Made by a program: the position numbers and the translations under genes. Below are positions 53,718-64,000 of a stretch of 64,000 bases of DNA, one piece after another. The notes beneath the pieces are model-generated. The model was not told the origin of the DNA, made no database searches, and saw only the letters and a program-made list of their open reading frames with translations. Numbering within the stretch: the first letter of the stretch is position 1; each line of letters opens with the position of its first letter. Origin of the DNA: Bartonella phoceensis. GTDB taxonomy: Bacteria > Pseudomonadota > Alphaproteobacteria > Rhizobiales > Rhizobiaceae. The stretch lies in NCBI RefSeq assembly GCF_902825145.1, contig NZ_CADEAD010000003.1:1-64000 (forward strand), read 5' to 3'.

Positions 53718-53869
53718 AGCTTTTCTCACATGATGATCTGCATTGGCGTATAATAAATGGTTAATTTTAATTTGTTGTATTTTAAAATTACAAACTCTCT
53801 CCCTCCTATGATAAAGATATATGAAAAAATATCAATAAAGTACCTATTTTATGTATTGATAGAACTTTT

Positions 53870-55627
53870 TCAACGCATTTCTGTAGGCGCTTCAACTCCT
53901 ACAATTGTAAGTCCTGATGATAGGATATTCACGATAGCTTGTATTAATCCCAATCTAGCGAGCGATAGTTCTTTATCATTAGGCTGAATAAAACGTAAAT
54001 TAAAATTATCACTTCCTTTGTTCCAATGGGAATGAAAACTAGAAGCAAGGTCATAGAGATAAAACGCCAATCGATGTGGTTCTTTATGAACGACGGCCTG
54101 TTCAATAATACGTGGATATTCAGAAAGTTTGCGTATTAAGAATATTTCATGGTCATCGGTTAATCGGTTAAGGTGTGCAATCATTATATCATTTGAAAAA
54201 TTGTCAATTTGAAAAGTTTCTTTTGCTTGACGAAAGACTGAGTGACAACGTGCGCTTGCATATTGTACATAAAAGATGGGGTTATCTTTTGACTGTTCTG
54301 TTACTTTTGCAAAATCAAATTCAAGAGGTGCTTCACATTTACGGTATAGCATCATAAAACGCACGGAATCACGACCAACTTCTTCTACAACATCACGCAA
54401 AGTGACAAATGATCCTGCTCTTTTTGACATGCGTACAGGTTGACCGTTACGAAAAAGCTTTACTAATTGACATAAAAAAACGCTCAATTTGGCTTTATCA
54501 CCAGAGATTGCTTTCGCCATCGCTTCTAGCCGCTTTACATAACCAGCATGATCTGCACCTAGAATATAAATCATCTCATCAAAATGACGATGAAATTTAT
54601 CACGAAAATAAGCAACATCTGCAGCGAAATAAGTATAAGAACCGTCAGATTTCACTAAGACACGGTCCTGGTCATCTCCAACATCTGTGGAACGGAACAA
54701 AGTTTGCTCGCTTGGTTTCCAGTCTTCTGTATTTTGCCCTTTTGGTGGTGGGAGTTTGCCTTTGTAGATATAACCATTTAAAGTGAGGTCATTAATCGTG
54801 TTACGAATAGCGCGCGCATTATCCGTATAAAGCATCCGCTCAGAGAAAAAGATATCATGATAAATATTAAGGGCAGCTAAATCGTCGCGAATCATTGACA
54901 TCATTGCATGGACTGCACGCTCCTTTATGATAGATAAAGCTTCATCTTTATCCATAGTGAGGAGTTGTTCACCAAACTCTCGAGCAAGCGCTTGCCCCAG
55001 TGGTATCAAATATTCACCAGGATAGAGCCCTTCTGGAATTTCATTGATTTTTTGTCCAAGGGCTTCGCGGTAGCGTAACAACACAGAGCGAGCTAGTACC
55101 TCGATTTGTTGACCAGCATCATTGATGTAATATTCTTTTGTAATGTTATAGCCGACGAATTGTAGTAAATTGGACATAACATCTCCGACAACAGCACCTC
55201 GGCAATGTCCCACATGCATTGGCCCTGTTGGATTTGCTGATACATATTCAACATTAATGCGTTTTCCTTGTCCTATAGGCATACGACCGTAGGAGAGGCC
55301 CAATTCAAGCATAGATTTTATTGCATCTTGCCAAAATGATTTTGTAAGCTTGATATTGATAAAACCAGGACCTGCAACATCAATATTTTCAATAGAGGAA
55401 TCATTTTCGAGAAGTTTTATGATCTTTTCTGCAAGTGTACGGGGATTTAAACCGATAGATTTTGCAAGCACCATGGCAGCATTGGTTGATAAATGGCCAT
55501 GCGAAGAATCGCGTGGGGGATCAACGGTAATTTTCGATAAGTCTATATCTTCTACATTTTTTCCTTTTATATCAGATGATTCGATCGATTTTCTAATTTT
55601 TTTCTCGAAGTTTTTAAAAACATTCAT
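53870..55627 (-). CDS. argS: Arginine--tRNA ligase
   Basis: 585 aa from the ATG at 55627, with GGAAG six bases ahead; a TTG two codons upstream is also in frame. Class I signature [18 protein letters not shown] (HVGH) near residue 120, and the KMSKS-like [12 protein letters not shown] near 400. The C-terminal anticodon-binding domain is full length. It lies between dgt (upstream) and the SPOR gene, all reading leftward, the rhizobial dgt-argS-SPOR order. Confidence 0.96.
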   Translation of the reverse strand: MNVFKNFEKKIRKSIESSDIKGKNVEDIDLSKITVDPPRDSSHGHLSTNAAMVLAKSIGLNPRTLAEKIIKLLENDSSIENIDVAGPGFINIKLTKSFWQDAIKSMLELGLSYGRMPIGQGKRINVEYVSANPTGPMHVGHCRGAVVGDVMSNLLQFVGYNITKEYYINDAGQQIEVLARSVLLRYREALGQKINEIPEGLYPGEYLIPLGQALAREFGEQLLTMDKDEALSIIKERAVHAMMSMIRDDLAALNIYHDIFFSERMLYTDNARAIRNTINDLTLNGYIYKGKLPPPKGQNTEDWKPSEQTLFRSTDVGDDQDRVLVKSDGSYTYFAADVAYFRDKFHRHFDEMIYILGADHAGYVKRLEAMAKAISGDKAKLSVFLCQLVKLFRNGQPVRMSKRAGSFVTLRDVVEEVGRDSVRFMMLYRKCEAPLEFDFAKVTEQSKDNPIFYVQYASARCHSVFRQAKETFQIDNFSNDIMIAHLNRLTDDHEIFLIRKLSEYPRIIEQAVVHKEPHRLAFYLYDLASSFHSHWNKGSDNFNLRFIQPNDKELSLARLGLIQAIVNILSSGLTIVGVEAPTEMR

Positions 55628-55658
55628 ATTCAACTTCCATCGTGGGGTTCAGATGCAA

Positions 55659-56861
55659 TTAAATGAAATTATCTGTGTGGTCAAATAAACGGCGATGTTC
55701 ACGTAGGGCATAGTGATCGGTCATACCTGATAAAAAGTCAGCAATGAGACGTGCTAATTCATGATTTTTTAAGTGCGTTGCTTTGCTGCACCAACTTTCA
55801 GGCATTGTATTCGGGTTTTCATAATAACAGTCGAATAATCTTTGTACAATGCATTTTGCTGCATTGCGACGCTTGAGGACTTGATTATGGTAATACAGAT
55901 TTTTCAACAAAAAGTCTTTTAGTTCTTTTTCGTAAACGGCCATTGTGGGCGAAAAGGTAACAATGGTTTGTTTTGCTTGATAAATATCATTTATATTTGT
56001 TGGTTTGATATGTGCCAAGTTTTTTTGTGATTGTTTGATAACATCTTCAACCATGGTTTTTATCTGTTTTCGTACAAGCGCATAACCGCGCCGAACTTTA
56101 TCAAGTTGTGGATACTCATCTGTTATCTCTTTTAATAAGGCTGCTGTGAGTGAAACTTGTTCAAATTGACCGAGTATTAAAAATTGCGATCGCAGTCCAT
56201 CATCTATATCATGCGCATTGTAAGCAATATCATCAGCAATAGCAGCACATTGTGCTTCTAGTCCAGCAAAACAGCCGAGTTCAAGATCCTGCTTTGCATT
56301 GTATTGTAGAATATCAATAGGAACTTCTTTGTTTTTAGCATAAGGACCTAAAAGAGGACCGTTATGTTTTACAAGCCCTTCGAGAGTTTCCCAAGTAAGA
56401 TTCAGTCCATCAAAATTTGCATAGCGTTGTTCCAATTTTGTCACGATGCGCAATGCTTGTGCATTATGGTCAAAGCCACCATAAGGTGCCATTGCTTCAT
56501 TAAGAGCATCTTCACCTGCATGGCCGAAAGGTGTATGCCCAAAATCGTGAACAAGGGCAATAGCTTCGGCAAGATCTTCATCAAGACGGAGTACACGGGC
56601 TAATGTTCGTGCAATTTGGGAAACTTCTATTGAATGTGTCAGGCGCGTACGATAATAATCGCTTTCATCAGCAATAAAAACTTGCGTTTTATGTTTAAGG
56701 CGTCGAAATGCATTAGAATGAATAATACGATCTCGATCTCTTTGAAAAGGTGATCGTATAGGACTTGTCGTTTCATGGAATAATCTGCCGCGACTTATTT
56801 GCGGATTGGTACTATAAACCGCTCGAGATTGGTAATTGATGTTGATATTGCTTATATCCAT
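55659..56861 (-). CDS. dgt: Deoxyguanosinetriphosphate triphosphohydrolase-like protein
   Basis: 400 aa. HD-domain metal ligands are in [15 protein letters not shown] (His) and [17 protein letters not shown] (HD), followed by [17 protein letters not shown] with the distal Asp. It hydrolyses dNTPs to nucleosides and triphosphate. It heads the leftward unit and diverges from the Fe-S carrier gene, 107 nt away. Confidence 0.92.
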   Translation of the reverse strand: MDISNININYQSRAVYSTNPQISRGRLFHETTSPIRSPFQRDRDRIIHSNAFRRLKHKTQVFIADESDYYRTRLTHSIEVSQIARTLARVLRLDEDLAEAIALVHDFGHTPFGHAGEDALNEAMAPYGGFDHNAQALRIVTKLEQRYANFDGLNLTWETLEGLVKHNGPLLGPYAKNKEVPIDILQYNAKQDLELGCFAGLEAQCAAIADDIAYNAHDIDDGLRSQFLILGQFEQVSLTAALLKEITDEYPQLDKVRRGYALVRKQIKTMVEDVIKQSQKNLAHIKPTNINDIYQAKQTIVTFSPTMAVYEKELKDFLLKNLYYHNQVLKRRNAAKCIVQRLFDCYYENPNTMPESWCSKATHLKNHELARLIADFLSGMTDHYALREHRRLFDHTDNFI

Positions 56862-56968
56862 TGTAAGTTGTCCATTCTCATTTCAAAACTGAGGTTGGTT
56901 TATACTTAATAAATTTCTCTTTCGTCGAAGATACTATGTTTTGATAGTTTAATACAAGGATATGTAGG

Positions 56969-57292
56969 ATGCGTGTGAATATTTCAGATATTGCTGCCAA
57001 GAGGATTACACAGATACTTGTGAATGAACCTGATAAAATAGGATTACGTATTTCTGTTGAAGGTGGTGGATGTTCCGGTTTTTCCTATAAATATAATTTG
57101 GTTTCGGAAAAGCAAGAAGATGATTTCGTCTTTAAAAAAGATGGAGCGATTGTCTTTATTGATTCATTATCGCTTCCCTTTATGGAAGGAGCTGTAATTG
57201 ATTTTGTTGATGATCTTATGGGACAGTCTTTTCAAATTCATAATCCCAATGCCGTTTCATCGTGTGGTTGTGGTGTGAGTTTTGCAATTTGA
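56969..57292 (+). CDS. erpA: A-type iron-sulfur cluster carrier (ErpA/IscA family)
   Basis: 107 aa. The three conserved cysteines are in GGGCSGFSY (Cys35 region) and SSCGCGVSF near the C-terminus. A-type carriers take clusters from the scaffold to apoproteins. The placement next to dgt is the same as in Brucella-type genomes. Whether it equals E. coli ErpA or IscA in function is not decided by sequence. Confidence 0.9.
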   Translation: MRVNISDIAAKRITQILVNEPDKIGLRISVEGGGCSGFSYKYNLVSEKQEDDFVFKKDGAIVFIDSLSLPFMEGAVIDFVDDLMGQSFQIHNPNAVSSCGCGVSFAI

Positions 57293-57353
57293 GAGTGATG
57301 ACTTTGTGATATTGTTTCTTGAAAAATTTATCACTTTGGTCAACAATATAAAA

Positions 57354-58343
57354 ATGGGTATCCTTACGAAAATATTGCGCCGATGGTTGTGGCTATGTGT
57401 GGCGCTTACCTTATTGATCTGGAATAATTGTGTCTTTTCTGAAGAAGGGAGAGGACAGGATTATCAACAAAAACGGTCAACAAATTTTATTTTAAAATCC
57501 CAAGACCATGAATTAAAATCTCAAGATGATGAAAAGGAAAATTTTGTTTCTCAGGCTCAACTCATTATGCATGCTCAATTAAAAAACAGCAATGAAGATA
57601 TTATGAAAGGGCTCGTATGGCGGGTTTATGCCCCCATCTTAGGGATTGATAACAAGTTACCACTCATTGCGACTTATGAAGGTGGAAGTGCACGTTTTAA
57701 CTTAGAACCAGGGAGTTATCTTGTTCATCTCTCCTTTGGTCATGCGAGTGCGGTGCACCATGTGAGTTTAGAAAGTGGGCAAAGTCTTGTTAAGAATTTT
57801 ACTCTTGATGCTGGTGGTGTTATTTTAAATGCTACACTGCTCCATGGTATAATCAACGAAAAAGAATTGCGTTTCACCATTTATGAAGATGAAAAAGAAA
57901 ATGATGATACTGGTGTCATTTTATCAAATATTAAAGCTCAGTCGATTGTGCGTTTAAAAGCTGGCCGTTATCATGTTGCTTCCCATTATGGTTCCATTAA
58001 TGCTATTGTTCGTTCTGATATTCAAGTAGATGCAGGTAAAATTACAGATATAACTCTTGAACATCAAGCAGCTCAAATTATCTTAAAGTTGGTACGGCAA
58101 GAAGGAGGGGAAGCGCTTGCAGATACAAGTTGGTCTATTACCAATGATTCTGGTGATATCGTTTATGAAACAGTTGGCGCTTATGTTTCGCTCGTGTTGG
58201 CTGAAGGTAAGTATATTGCGGTTGCTAAAAATCAAGATAAAATTTATCAAAAGGCTTTTTCTGTTGTTTCTGGTCATGATGAAGATGTAAGTGTGATAGC
58301 AAATGCACAAAGTATACAACCAATCGATGAAGAAATGGATTAA
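57354..58343 (+). CDS. Exported protein of unknown function
   Basis: 329 aa from ATG at 57354; the open frame extends 24 codons upstream from a TTG inside erpA, but only 57354 gives a normal signal peptide (KILRRWLWLCVALTLLIW, cleaved near residue 28). The mature part has a charged linker and then repeated beta-sandwich-like units with similar phrasing: YEGGSARFNLEPGSYLVHLS, VRLKAGRYHVASHYG, VSLVLAEGKYIAVAKN. This resembles carboxypeptidase-regulatory-like or PEGA-type folds but no family is certain. No clear ribosome-binding site. Periplasmic by inference. Confidence 0.75.
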   Translation: MGILTKILRRWLWLCVALTLLIWNNCVFSEEGRGQDYQQKRSTNFILKSQDHELKSQDDEKENFVSQAQLIMHAQLKNSNEDIMKGLVWRVYAPILGIDNKLPLIATYEGGSARFNLEPGSYLVHLSFGHASAVHHVSLESGQSLVKNFTLDAGGVILNATLLHGIINEKELRFTIYEDEKENDDTGVILSNIKAQSIVRLKAGRYHVASHYGSINAIVRSDIQVDAGKITDITLEHQAAQIILKLVRQEGGEALADTSWSITNDSGDIVYETVGAYVSLVLAEGKYIAVAKNQDKIYQKAFSVVSGHDEDVSVIANAQSIQPIDEEMD

Positions 58344-58388
58344 TAGCGATTTATAGCATAAACTGTAATGAAAGACAGGTAGAGAGTT

Positions 58389-59177
58389 TTGGCGATAGAA
58401 ATTTCAACAGTTGGTGTCTTTTTTGCTGGCGCATTATCTTTTTTATCACCATGTGTTTTACCATTAGTTCCTCCTTATTTGTGCTATATGGCAGGTGTTG
58501 GTATTGATGACTTTCGTGCAGAAAAGTCTCATAGGAAAGTATTTATACGGTGGGAACTTTTCTCTTCGGTTTTTGCGTTTGTATTTGGTTTTACAACCAT
58601 TTTTATTGCGTTAGGCGCTAGTGCAAGCACAATTGGTAAATTTATTGGTTATTATCGTGACTGGTGCGCACTTGCTGCTGGAATTATCATTATCATTTTT
58701 GGTTTAAATTTTTTGGGTCTTTTCAAGATTGCTTTTTTATTTCGTGAAGTGCGTTTTCAAACGCAAGGAACACCAGCAGGTCCTTTAGGGGCTTATATTA
58801 TTGGTTTAGCTTTTGCCTTTGGTTGGACACCGTGTATTGGTCCAATTTTGGGTCCTGTCATAACTCTTGCTGGAACAAAGGAAACTGTAAGTGAAGGGGC
58901 ACTTCTTTTAGGAGTTTATGCATTAGGTCTTGGTGTGCCTTTTGTGTTAGCAGCTGTATTTTCCAGCAGTTTTATGAGATTTTTAGGAGTTTTTCGTGTT
59001 CATTTGGGGAAAGTTGAAAAAGTTATTGGTATTTTTTTAGTTGTTACGGGTATTTTATTTTTAACAGGTTCTATGCAAGATCTTTCCTTTTGGATTTTGG
59101 AACATTATCCTTCATTAAGTAATATTGAAGCTCTTCGTTGGCATGATATCATGCATTTTTTTGGATTTTCTCATTAG
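58389..59177 (+). CDS. ccdA: CcdA-family cytochrome c biogenesis / thiol-reduction membrane protein
   Basis: 262 aa from TTG at 58389, preceded by GGTAGAGAG. Six hydrophobic spans. The redox cysteines are in [20 protein letters not shown] (near residue 25) and [12 protein letters not shown] (near 150), the DsbD/CcdA pattern that passes electrons from cytoplasmic thioredoxin to the periplasm. It supports cytochrome c maturation. glmU begins 15 nt after its stop. Confidence 0.9.
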   Translation: MAIEISTVGVFFAGALSFLSPCVLPLVPPYLCYMAGVGIDDFRAEKSHRKVFIRWELFSSVFAFVFGFTTIFIALGASASTIGKFIGYYRDWCALAAGIIIIIFGLNFLGLFKIAFLFREVRFQTQGTPAGPLGAYIIGLAFAFGWTPCIGPILGPVITLAGTKETVSEGALLLGVYALGLGVPFVLAAVFSSSFMRFLGVFRVHLGKVEKVIGIFLVVTGILFLTGSMQDLSFWILEHYPSLSNIEALRWHDIMHFFGFSH

Positions 59178-59191
59178 TCTTATGTGTTGTT

Positions 59192-60541
59192 ATGGTTAGA
59201 AATTGTCTTTCTATTATTCTTGCAGCAGGTGAGGGGACGCGTATGAAGTCGTCTCTTCCTAAAGTACTTCATAAAATTGCTGGATTGCCTCTTATATGCC
59301 ACGTCATAAAACAAATAGAATCAGCAGGCGCTTCACAATTAGTAGTTGTTGTGGGGTTTGGTGCTAAAGATGTTAGTGAAACTGTTCAGTCATTTGTAAA
59401 AAATGCAATGATTTTTGAACAAAAAGAACGTTTGGGGACTGCACATGCTGCTCTTTCTGCGCGCTTAGCTTTGCAGAAAGGGGTCGATGATGTGCTCATT
59501 GTTTTTGCCGATACCCCTTTGATTGCACATGATTCATTGCTAAAAATTCGTGCGCAACTTGCTGATGGAGCAGATGTTGTTGTTGCTGGTTTCCATGCTC
59601 CAGATCCAACGGGATATGGGCGTCTTCTTGAAAAAAATGGTAAACTTATCGCAATTATAGAAGAAAGAGATGCGAGCAATGAAGAAAAAAAGATCTCTTT
59701 TTGTAATGGTGGAATATTCGCTCTTAACGGAAAGCATGCACTTTCTCTTTTAGAGAAGGTTGGTGATAATAATGTAAAGCACGAATATTACTTAACAGAT
59801 ATTGTTTCTATTGCCTCGCAGGAAGGGTTAGATGTTCGTATCGTTGAAGTGCCTTTTGAAAATATTATGGGGATTAATAATTGTTTTGAGCTTTCTAGGG
59901 CTGATGCTTTATGGCAAAGGCGTAAGGCACGTGATTTCATGTTATCTGGTGTGACAATCCTTAAACCAGAAACTGTTTATTTTTCTTATGATACAGAGAT
60001 TGAACCAGGGGTAATGATTGAACCAAATGTTTATTTTGGATTGGGAGTGAAAGTGCAATCTGGTGCGGTGATACATGCATTTAGTTATCTAGAGGGCACT
60101 GTGGTTGGTATGGATGCGCAGATTGGACCTTATGCGCGTTTGCGTCCTGGAACGGAGTTAGCACAATCCGTAAAGATTGGAAATTTTTGTGAAGTCAAAA
60201 AATCTAAGGTAGGAGAAGCTTCTAAAATTAATCATTTAAGTTATGTTGGCGATGCAGAAATTGGTGCCCATACCAATATTGGAGCTGGTACTATTACTTG
60301 TAATTATGATGGTGTTCACAAATATAAAACCACAATTGGTGATCATGCTTTCATAGGATCTAATTCAGCACTTATTTCTCCATTGATGATAGGACATGGT
60401 TCTTATATTGCTTCAGGGAGTGTTATTACTGAAAATGTTCCTATGAATAGCATGGCCTTGGGACGTGCGCGGCAAGTGATAAAAGAGAATTATGCAATAA
60501 AATTACGTGCACGCTTATCAGCTAATAAACAAAAAAAGTGA
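59192..60541 (+). CDS. glmU: Bifunctional UDP-N-acetylglucosamine pyrophosphorylase / glucosamine-1-phosphate acetyltransferase
   Basis: 449 aa. Pyrophosphorylase motif [19 protein letters not shown] at residues 10-28; the C-terminal half has hexapeptide repeats of the left-handed beta-helix ([36 protein letters not shown]). It makes UDP-GlcNAc for peptidoglycan and lipid A. The next gene downstream, glmS, supplies the substrate of this route. Confidence 0.96.
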   Translation: MVRNCLSIILAAGEGTRMKSSLPKVLHKIAGLPLICHVIKQIESAGASQLVVVVGFGAKDVSETVQSFVKNAMIFEQKERLGTAHAALSARLALQKGVDDVLIVFADTPLIAHDSLLKIRAQLADGADVVVAGFHAPDPTGYGRLLEKNGKLIAIIEERDASNEEKKISFCNGGIFALNGKHALSLLEKVGDNNVKHEYYLTDIVSIASQEGLDVRIVEVPFENIMGINNCFELSRADALWQRRKARDFMLSGVTILKPETVYFSYDTEIEPGVMIEPNVYFGLGVKVQSGAVIHAFSYLEGTVVGMDAQIGPYARLRPGTELAQSVKIGNFCEVKKSKVGEASKINHLSYVGDAEIGAHTNIGAGTITCNYDGVHKYKTTIGDHAFIGSNSALISPLMIGHGSYIASGSVITENVPMNSMALGRARQVIKENYAIKLRARLSANKQKK

Positions 60542-60697
60542 GCATCGTTTATAGTAATCTAACAATTGTGTGGGAGGCTTATTCTTAAGTATTGCCGTAT
60601 TATGTATTTGGTTTATTTGATACCTTAAAGTTTTGAATAAAAGGTGTTGGATTGTTTGTGGGATATATAAATCTGGGATGTAAATTGGAGCTTTTAA

Positions 60698-62521
60698 ATG
60701 TGTGGAATTATTGGAATTCTTGGAAATAGGTGTATTACATCCTCTTTGATTGATGGTTTGAAGCGTCTTGAGTACAGAGGATATGATTCCTCTGGTGTAG
60801 CAACGGTACATAATGGGCACCTTTGTCGTGTGCGTGCTGAAGGTAAACTTATTTATCTAGAAGAAAAATTAAAAAAAACACCTTTGGAAGGAAATTTAGG
60901 AATTGGCCATACGCGTTGGGCTACCCATGGGGCCGCTGTAGAGCGGAATGCGCATCCCCACGTCACTGATCGACTGGCAATTGTTCATAATGGTATTATT
61001 GAAAACTTTGTAGAATTACAAAAGGAGCTCATTGAAGATGGTTATACCTTTGAAACAGAAACAGATACGGAGGTTGTTGCACATTTAATCACACGCGCAT
61101 TAAAAAGTGGTCTTTCTCCGCAAGAGGCTGTGCGTACAAGTTGGAAAAGGTTGCAAGGCGCTTTTGCTATTGCTCTTATTTTCGAAGGTGAAGATAATCT
61201 TATGATTGCGGCTCGTTCTGGTCCACCATTGGCAATTGGTTATGGAAAAGATGAAATTTTTGTGGGATCAGATGCTATTGCTTTGGCACCATTCGTTGAT
61301 CATATTAGCTATTTGGAAGACGGTGATTGGGCTGTTCTCAGACGGGAAGGCATCACAATTTACGATGCCAACAATCAATCGGTAAAACGTCCTATTACAA
61401 CATTATTTGAAGAAAATTTATTGATTTCTAAGGGCAATCATCGCCATTTTATGCACAAGGAAATGTTTGAACAACCTGAAGTGATTACTCATAATTTGAC
61501 GTATTATCTCGATTTTGGAAATTATACAGTTCGCTCTCTTGAACATTTGATTGATTGGAAAAATATTAATCGGTTACTCTTTGCAAGTTGTGGAACAGCT
61601 TATTATTCTACCTTAGTTGCGCGTTATTGGTTTGAGAGTTTTGCTGCTCTCAGTGTTGATAATGATGTTGCTTCGGAGTTTCGTTATCGTGAACCGCCTA
61701 TCACTTCTGATGTTTTATCAGTGTTCGTTTCTCAATCTGGTGAAACAGCTGATACACTGGCTTCTTTGCGTTATTGTCGCGAACGTGGTGTAAAAACAGT
61801 GACAATTGTAAATGTTGAGCAATCGACCATGGCAAGAGAAGCTGATTTTGTTCTCCCAACACTTGCTGGTCCAGAAATTGGTGTTGCATCAACAAAAGCT
61901 TTTACTTGTCAATTGTCAACGCTCGCTGCAATGGCGCTTGGCGCTGCTAAGCAACGGGGATGTCTTTCAGAGGAGGAAGAACATCAGTTTGTCCAACAGT
62001 TGGCAGAAATTCCGCGGATTTTAAATGAAGTTTTAAAACTAGACGACAGCATTGAAAAAATTTGTCGTAATTTAGTAAGTGTAAAAGATGTGCTTTATCT
62101 TGGGCGTGGAACTTCTTACCCGATTGCTTTGGAGGGAGCACTTAAACTAAAGGAGCTTTCTTATATTCATGCTGAAGGTTATGCAGCAGGTGAGTTAAAA
62201 CATGGACCAATTGCGTTGGTGGATGAGACAATACCAGTTATTGTTGTAGCACCTTATGATCGGTGGTTTGAAAAGACTTTTTCTAATATGCAAGAGGTGG
62301 CCGCGCGCAATGGCCGTATTATTTTTATAACTGATAAAAGAGGGGCAGAAGCAGTTCATTTTGATACCTTATCAACTATTATTTTACCAGATATCCCGGA
62401 ATTTATTACGCCTATAATTTACGCTTTACCTATTCAATTAATTGCCTACCATACAGCCGTTTTACTAGGAACGGATGTTGATCAACCGCGTAATTTGGCA
62501 AAATCAGTTACTGTTGAATAA
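60698..62521 (+). CDS. glmS: Glutamine--fructose-6-phosphate aminotransferase
   Basis: 607 aa. N-terminal nucleophile Cys after Met in MCGIIGILGNR; glutaminase block HTRWATHGAAVERNAHPH. The isomerase half has two SIS domains, with SQSGETADTLASLR near 347 and GRGTSYPIALEGALKLKELS near 463, ending LAKSVTVE. It makes glucosamine-6-phosphate, the first step of hexosamine synthesis. The leader of 157 nt shows no glmS ribozyme core that I can recognise. Confidence 0.97.
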   Translation: MCGIIGILGNRCITSSLIDGLKRLEYRGYDSSGVATVHNGHLCRVRAEGKLIYLEEKLKKTPLEGNLGIGHTRWATHGAAVERNAHPHVTDRLAIVHNGIIENFVELQKELIEDGYTFETETDTEVVAHLITRALKSGLSPQEAVRTSWKRLQGAFAIALIFEGEDNLMIAARSGPPLAIGYGKDEIFVGSDAIALAPFVDHISYLEDGDWAVLRREGITIYDANNQSVKRPITTLFEENLLISKGNHRHFMHKEMFEQPEVITHNLTYYLDFGNYTVRSLEHLIDWKNINRLLFASCGTAYYSTLVARYWFESFAALSVDNDVASEFRYREPPITSDVLSVFVSQSGETADTLASLRYCRERGVKTVTIVNVEQSTMAREADFVLPTLAGPEIGVASTKAFTCQLSTLAAMALGAAKQRGCLSEEEEHQFVQQLAEIPRILNEVLKLDDSIEKICRNLVSVKDVLYLGRGTSYPIALEGALKLKELSYIHAEGYAAGELKHGPIALVDETIPVIVVAPYDRWFEKTFSNMQEVAARNGRIIFITDKRGAEAVHFDTLSTIILPDIPEFITPIIYALPIQLIAYHTAVLLGTDVDQPRNLAKSVTVE

Positions 62522-62947
62522 AAATGAATTTTGTATTTTTAAAGTTTTGGAGAACAATTAAGGGGAAAAGGAATTCATTTATAACAATGATTTGTCATCT
62601 TTTCCATTGAATGAGAATACTCAATAGAGCAATATTTTCTTATTTTACTTTTTCCATTTCAGAATTAAAAAGTTATTTTTTTTCGTATCACAAAAGAGAT
62701 CAAATGTATGAATAGAAAACAGTTTTAGAAAAACTAAATATTGTCTCTTGTACTTTTCTTCATGCAAAAGCAGCGCAACCTTAAGGGTAGGGAAAACTAA
62801 AGAATGATGCTGTTTGCTTGTATATGCCACAATGTCAGGACGGTTGTGCACAAAGGGATCTTGCATTAGATCATTTACGGACGGTTGGAGTGCAAATGAT
62901 AAAAAAGCTGTTAAATAGATATATGTAAAACTTTGAATTTTTTATTA
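62522..62947 (-). other. Spacer after glmS with an unrecognised leftward open stretch
   Basis: Between the convergent ends of glmS and recG. On the minus strand the frame continuing past recG's stop codons is open from about 62939 to 62645, and the part from 62866 has coding-like texture (QDPFVHNRPDIVAYTSKQ). It has no credible start or ribosome-binding site. It may be the rest of a decayed gene. No known family is assigned. Confidence 0.25.
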
Positions 62948-64000
62948 TTATCCTGCTCGTAAAAGACGTGTAGCATCATCACGTCCGAAAAGATAAAGAA
63001 GCAAACGTAAAGCTTGTCCTTGTTCTGAAGAAAGATTAGGATCACGTTGCAAAAATAAACGTGCATCTCTTCTTGCCATTGATAAAAGATCACTATGTAC
63101 TGAAAGATCTGCCATGTGGAATTCAGGTGTACCGGATTGTTTCGTTCCTAAAAGCTCTCCTTCTCCTCGTAGGCGCCAGTCTTCTTCAGCAATTTTAAAA
63201 CCATCCTCTGTACTGCGTATAATGTTAAGGCGTGTTGCAGACGTTTTTGTTAGTGGATCTTTATAAAGCAAAATACAGGAAGATTTTTTTTCTCCTCTTC
63301 CAACACGTCCACGCAATTGGTGCAGTTGTGAAAGACCAAAATGTTCCGCATGTTCGATGATGATGATTGAAGCATCGGGAATGTCTACGCCGACTTCAAT
63401 GACTGTGGTTGCAACTAAAATGCTTGTATTTCCACATTTAAAAGATGACATAGCTGCTTCTTTTTCATCTGTCGACATTTTTCCATGTATCATACCAACT
63501 CGTGTTCCAAATCGCTTTTGGAGAATAGCAAAACGATTTTCAATTGAAGTGAGCTCAAGGGTAGTAGACTCTTCTACTAAAGGACAAATCCAATAAAGTT
63601 TTTCACCTTTTTCTAATGCGACGGTAATTCGTTCTATGAGTTCATTTATACGTTTCAAAGAAAGCGTTGCTGTTGTAATGGGTTGTCGTCCCATTGGTTT
63701 TTCTGTCATTTGAGAAACATCCATATCACCAAAAGCTGTTAGAACGAGTGTGCGTGGAATAGGGGTGGCAGTCATTACCAGCATATCAGGTTTCTGACCT
63801 TTCGCTGTAAGGGCAAGACGTTGATGCACGCCAAAACGGTGCTGTTCATCAATAATGGCTAAGGAAAGGTTATTATAGGAAACGCTGTTTTGTATGAGAG
63901 CATGGGTTCCGATGATAATAGAAGCTTGTCCCGAGAGAATATCTTTTAAAATATTTGTGCGCAATTTTCCTTTTTCTCGTCCTGTTAAAAGAACCGTTTG
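62948..64000 (-). CDS. recG: ATP-dependent DNA helicase RecG, C-terminal part (partial)
   Basis: 350 codons are visible, open to the window edge at 64000; the N-terminal wedge domain and Walker A lie outside. Helicase motifs here: IIDEQHRFGVHQR (motif II, DEQH), MTATPIPRTL (III), GMIHGKMSTDEKEAAM (IV), ILVATTVIEVGVDIPDA (V) and QLRGRVGRGEKKSSCILLY (VI). RecG remodels stalled forks and branched DNA. The internal TTG at 63964 is not the start: codons for QTVLLTGREKGK precede it in frame. Confidence 0.95.
   Translation of the reverse strand, partial: QTVLLTGREKGKLRTNILKDILSGQASIIIGTHALIQNSVSYNNLSLAIIDEQHRFGVHQRLALTAKGQKPDMLVMTATPIPRTLVLTAFGDMDVSQMTEKPMGRQPITTATLSLKRINELIERITVALEKGEKLYWICPLVEESTTLELTSIENRFAILQKRFGTRVGMIHGKMSTDEKEAAMSSFKCGNTSILVATTVIEVGVDIPDASIIIIEHAEHFGLSQLHQLRGRVGRGEKKSSCILLYKDPLTKTSATRLNIIRSTEDGFKIAEEDWRLRGEGELLGTKQSGTPEFHMADLSVHSDLLSMARRDARLFLQRDPNLSSEQGQALRLLLYLFGRDDATRLLRAG

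Noticed and set aside
60542..60697. glmS ribozyme in the leader of glmS
   Set aside because: The spacer lacks a recognisable ribozyme core, and this ribozyme is typical of Firmicutes.

Overview
The window is AT-rich alphaproteobacterial chromosome (Hyphomicrobiales) and almost certainly comes from a Bartonella. The grounds are a tuf-S10-spc-alpha ribosomal cluster in rhizobial order, an NdvA/ChvA-type exporter, the ATP12 chaperone, a eukaryote-like NADP isocitrate dehydrogenase, an icd/hom/glpX/argS/dgt/glmU/glmS gene set typical of the order, a GyrA with alanine at the quinolone position, and many decaying genes in long AT-rich spacers. I cannot name the species from this sequence.

Layout. 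1-14540: end of tuf, then S10, spc and alpha ribosomal operons with secY, adk and rpoA, closed by a terminator after rplQ. 14745-22008: periplasmic protease, a rarA broken by one in-frame stop, recA and alaS. 22103-32692: glucan exporter ndvA (-), rluC, a probable HAD-hydrolase relic, ATP12 chaperone, a small exported protein, glnA-glnB and uvrA. 32896-40246: an ssb fragment, ssb, gyrA, coaD, two cyclophilins, a queA relic and tgt. 40921-44933: two convergent MFS transporters and icd. 45556-50465: tRNA-Glu, an aminotransferase relic, hom, glpX and ilvE. 50762-60541: a small membrane protein, a long SPOR protein, argS, dgt, an A-type Fe-S carrier, an exported protein, ccdA and glmU. 60698-64000: glmS and the C-terminal part of recG.

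Working together. The first 14 kb is translation, secretion and transcription machinery. Elsewhere there is DNA maintenance (recA, recG, uvrA, ssb, gyrA), nitrogen control (glnB-glnA), hexosamine and envelope precursors (glmU, glmS), gluconeogenesis (glpX) and amino-acid metabolism (hom, ilvE).

I found no new defence or mobile system, no CRISPR array, no insertion sequence and no prophage. The striking signal is reductive evolution. rarA is lost by a stop in its Walker A glycine. queA has decayed directly upstream of a tgt that has lost three of four zinc ligands. An aminotransferase gene has decayed upstream of hom. A HAD-hydrolase gene has probably decayed between rluC and the ATP12 gene. 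A partial copy of ssb sits in front of ssb.
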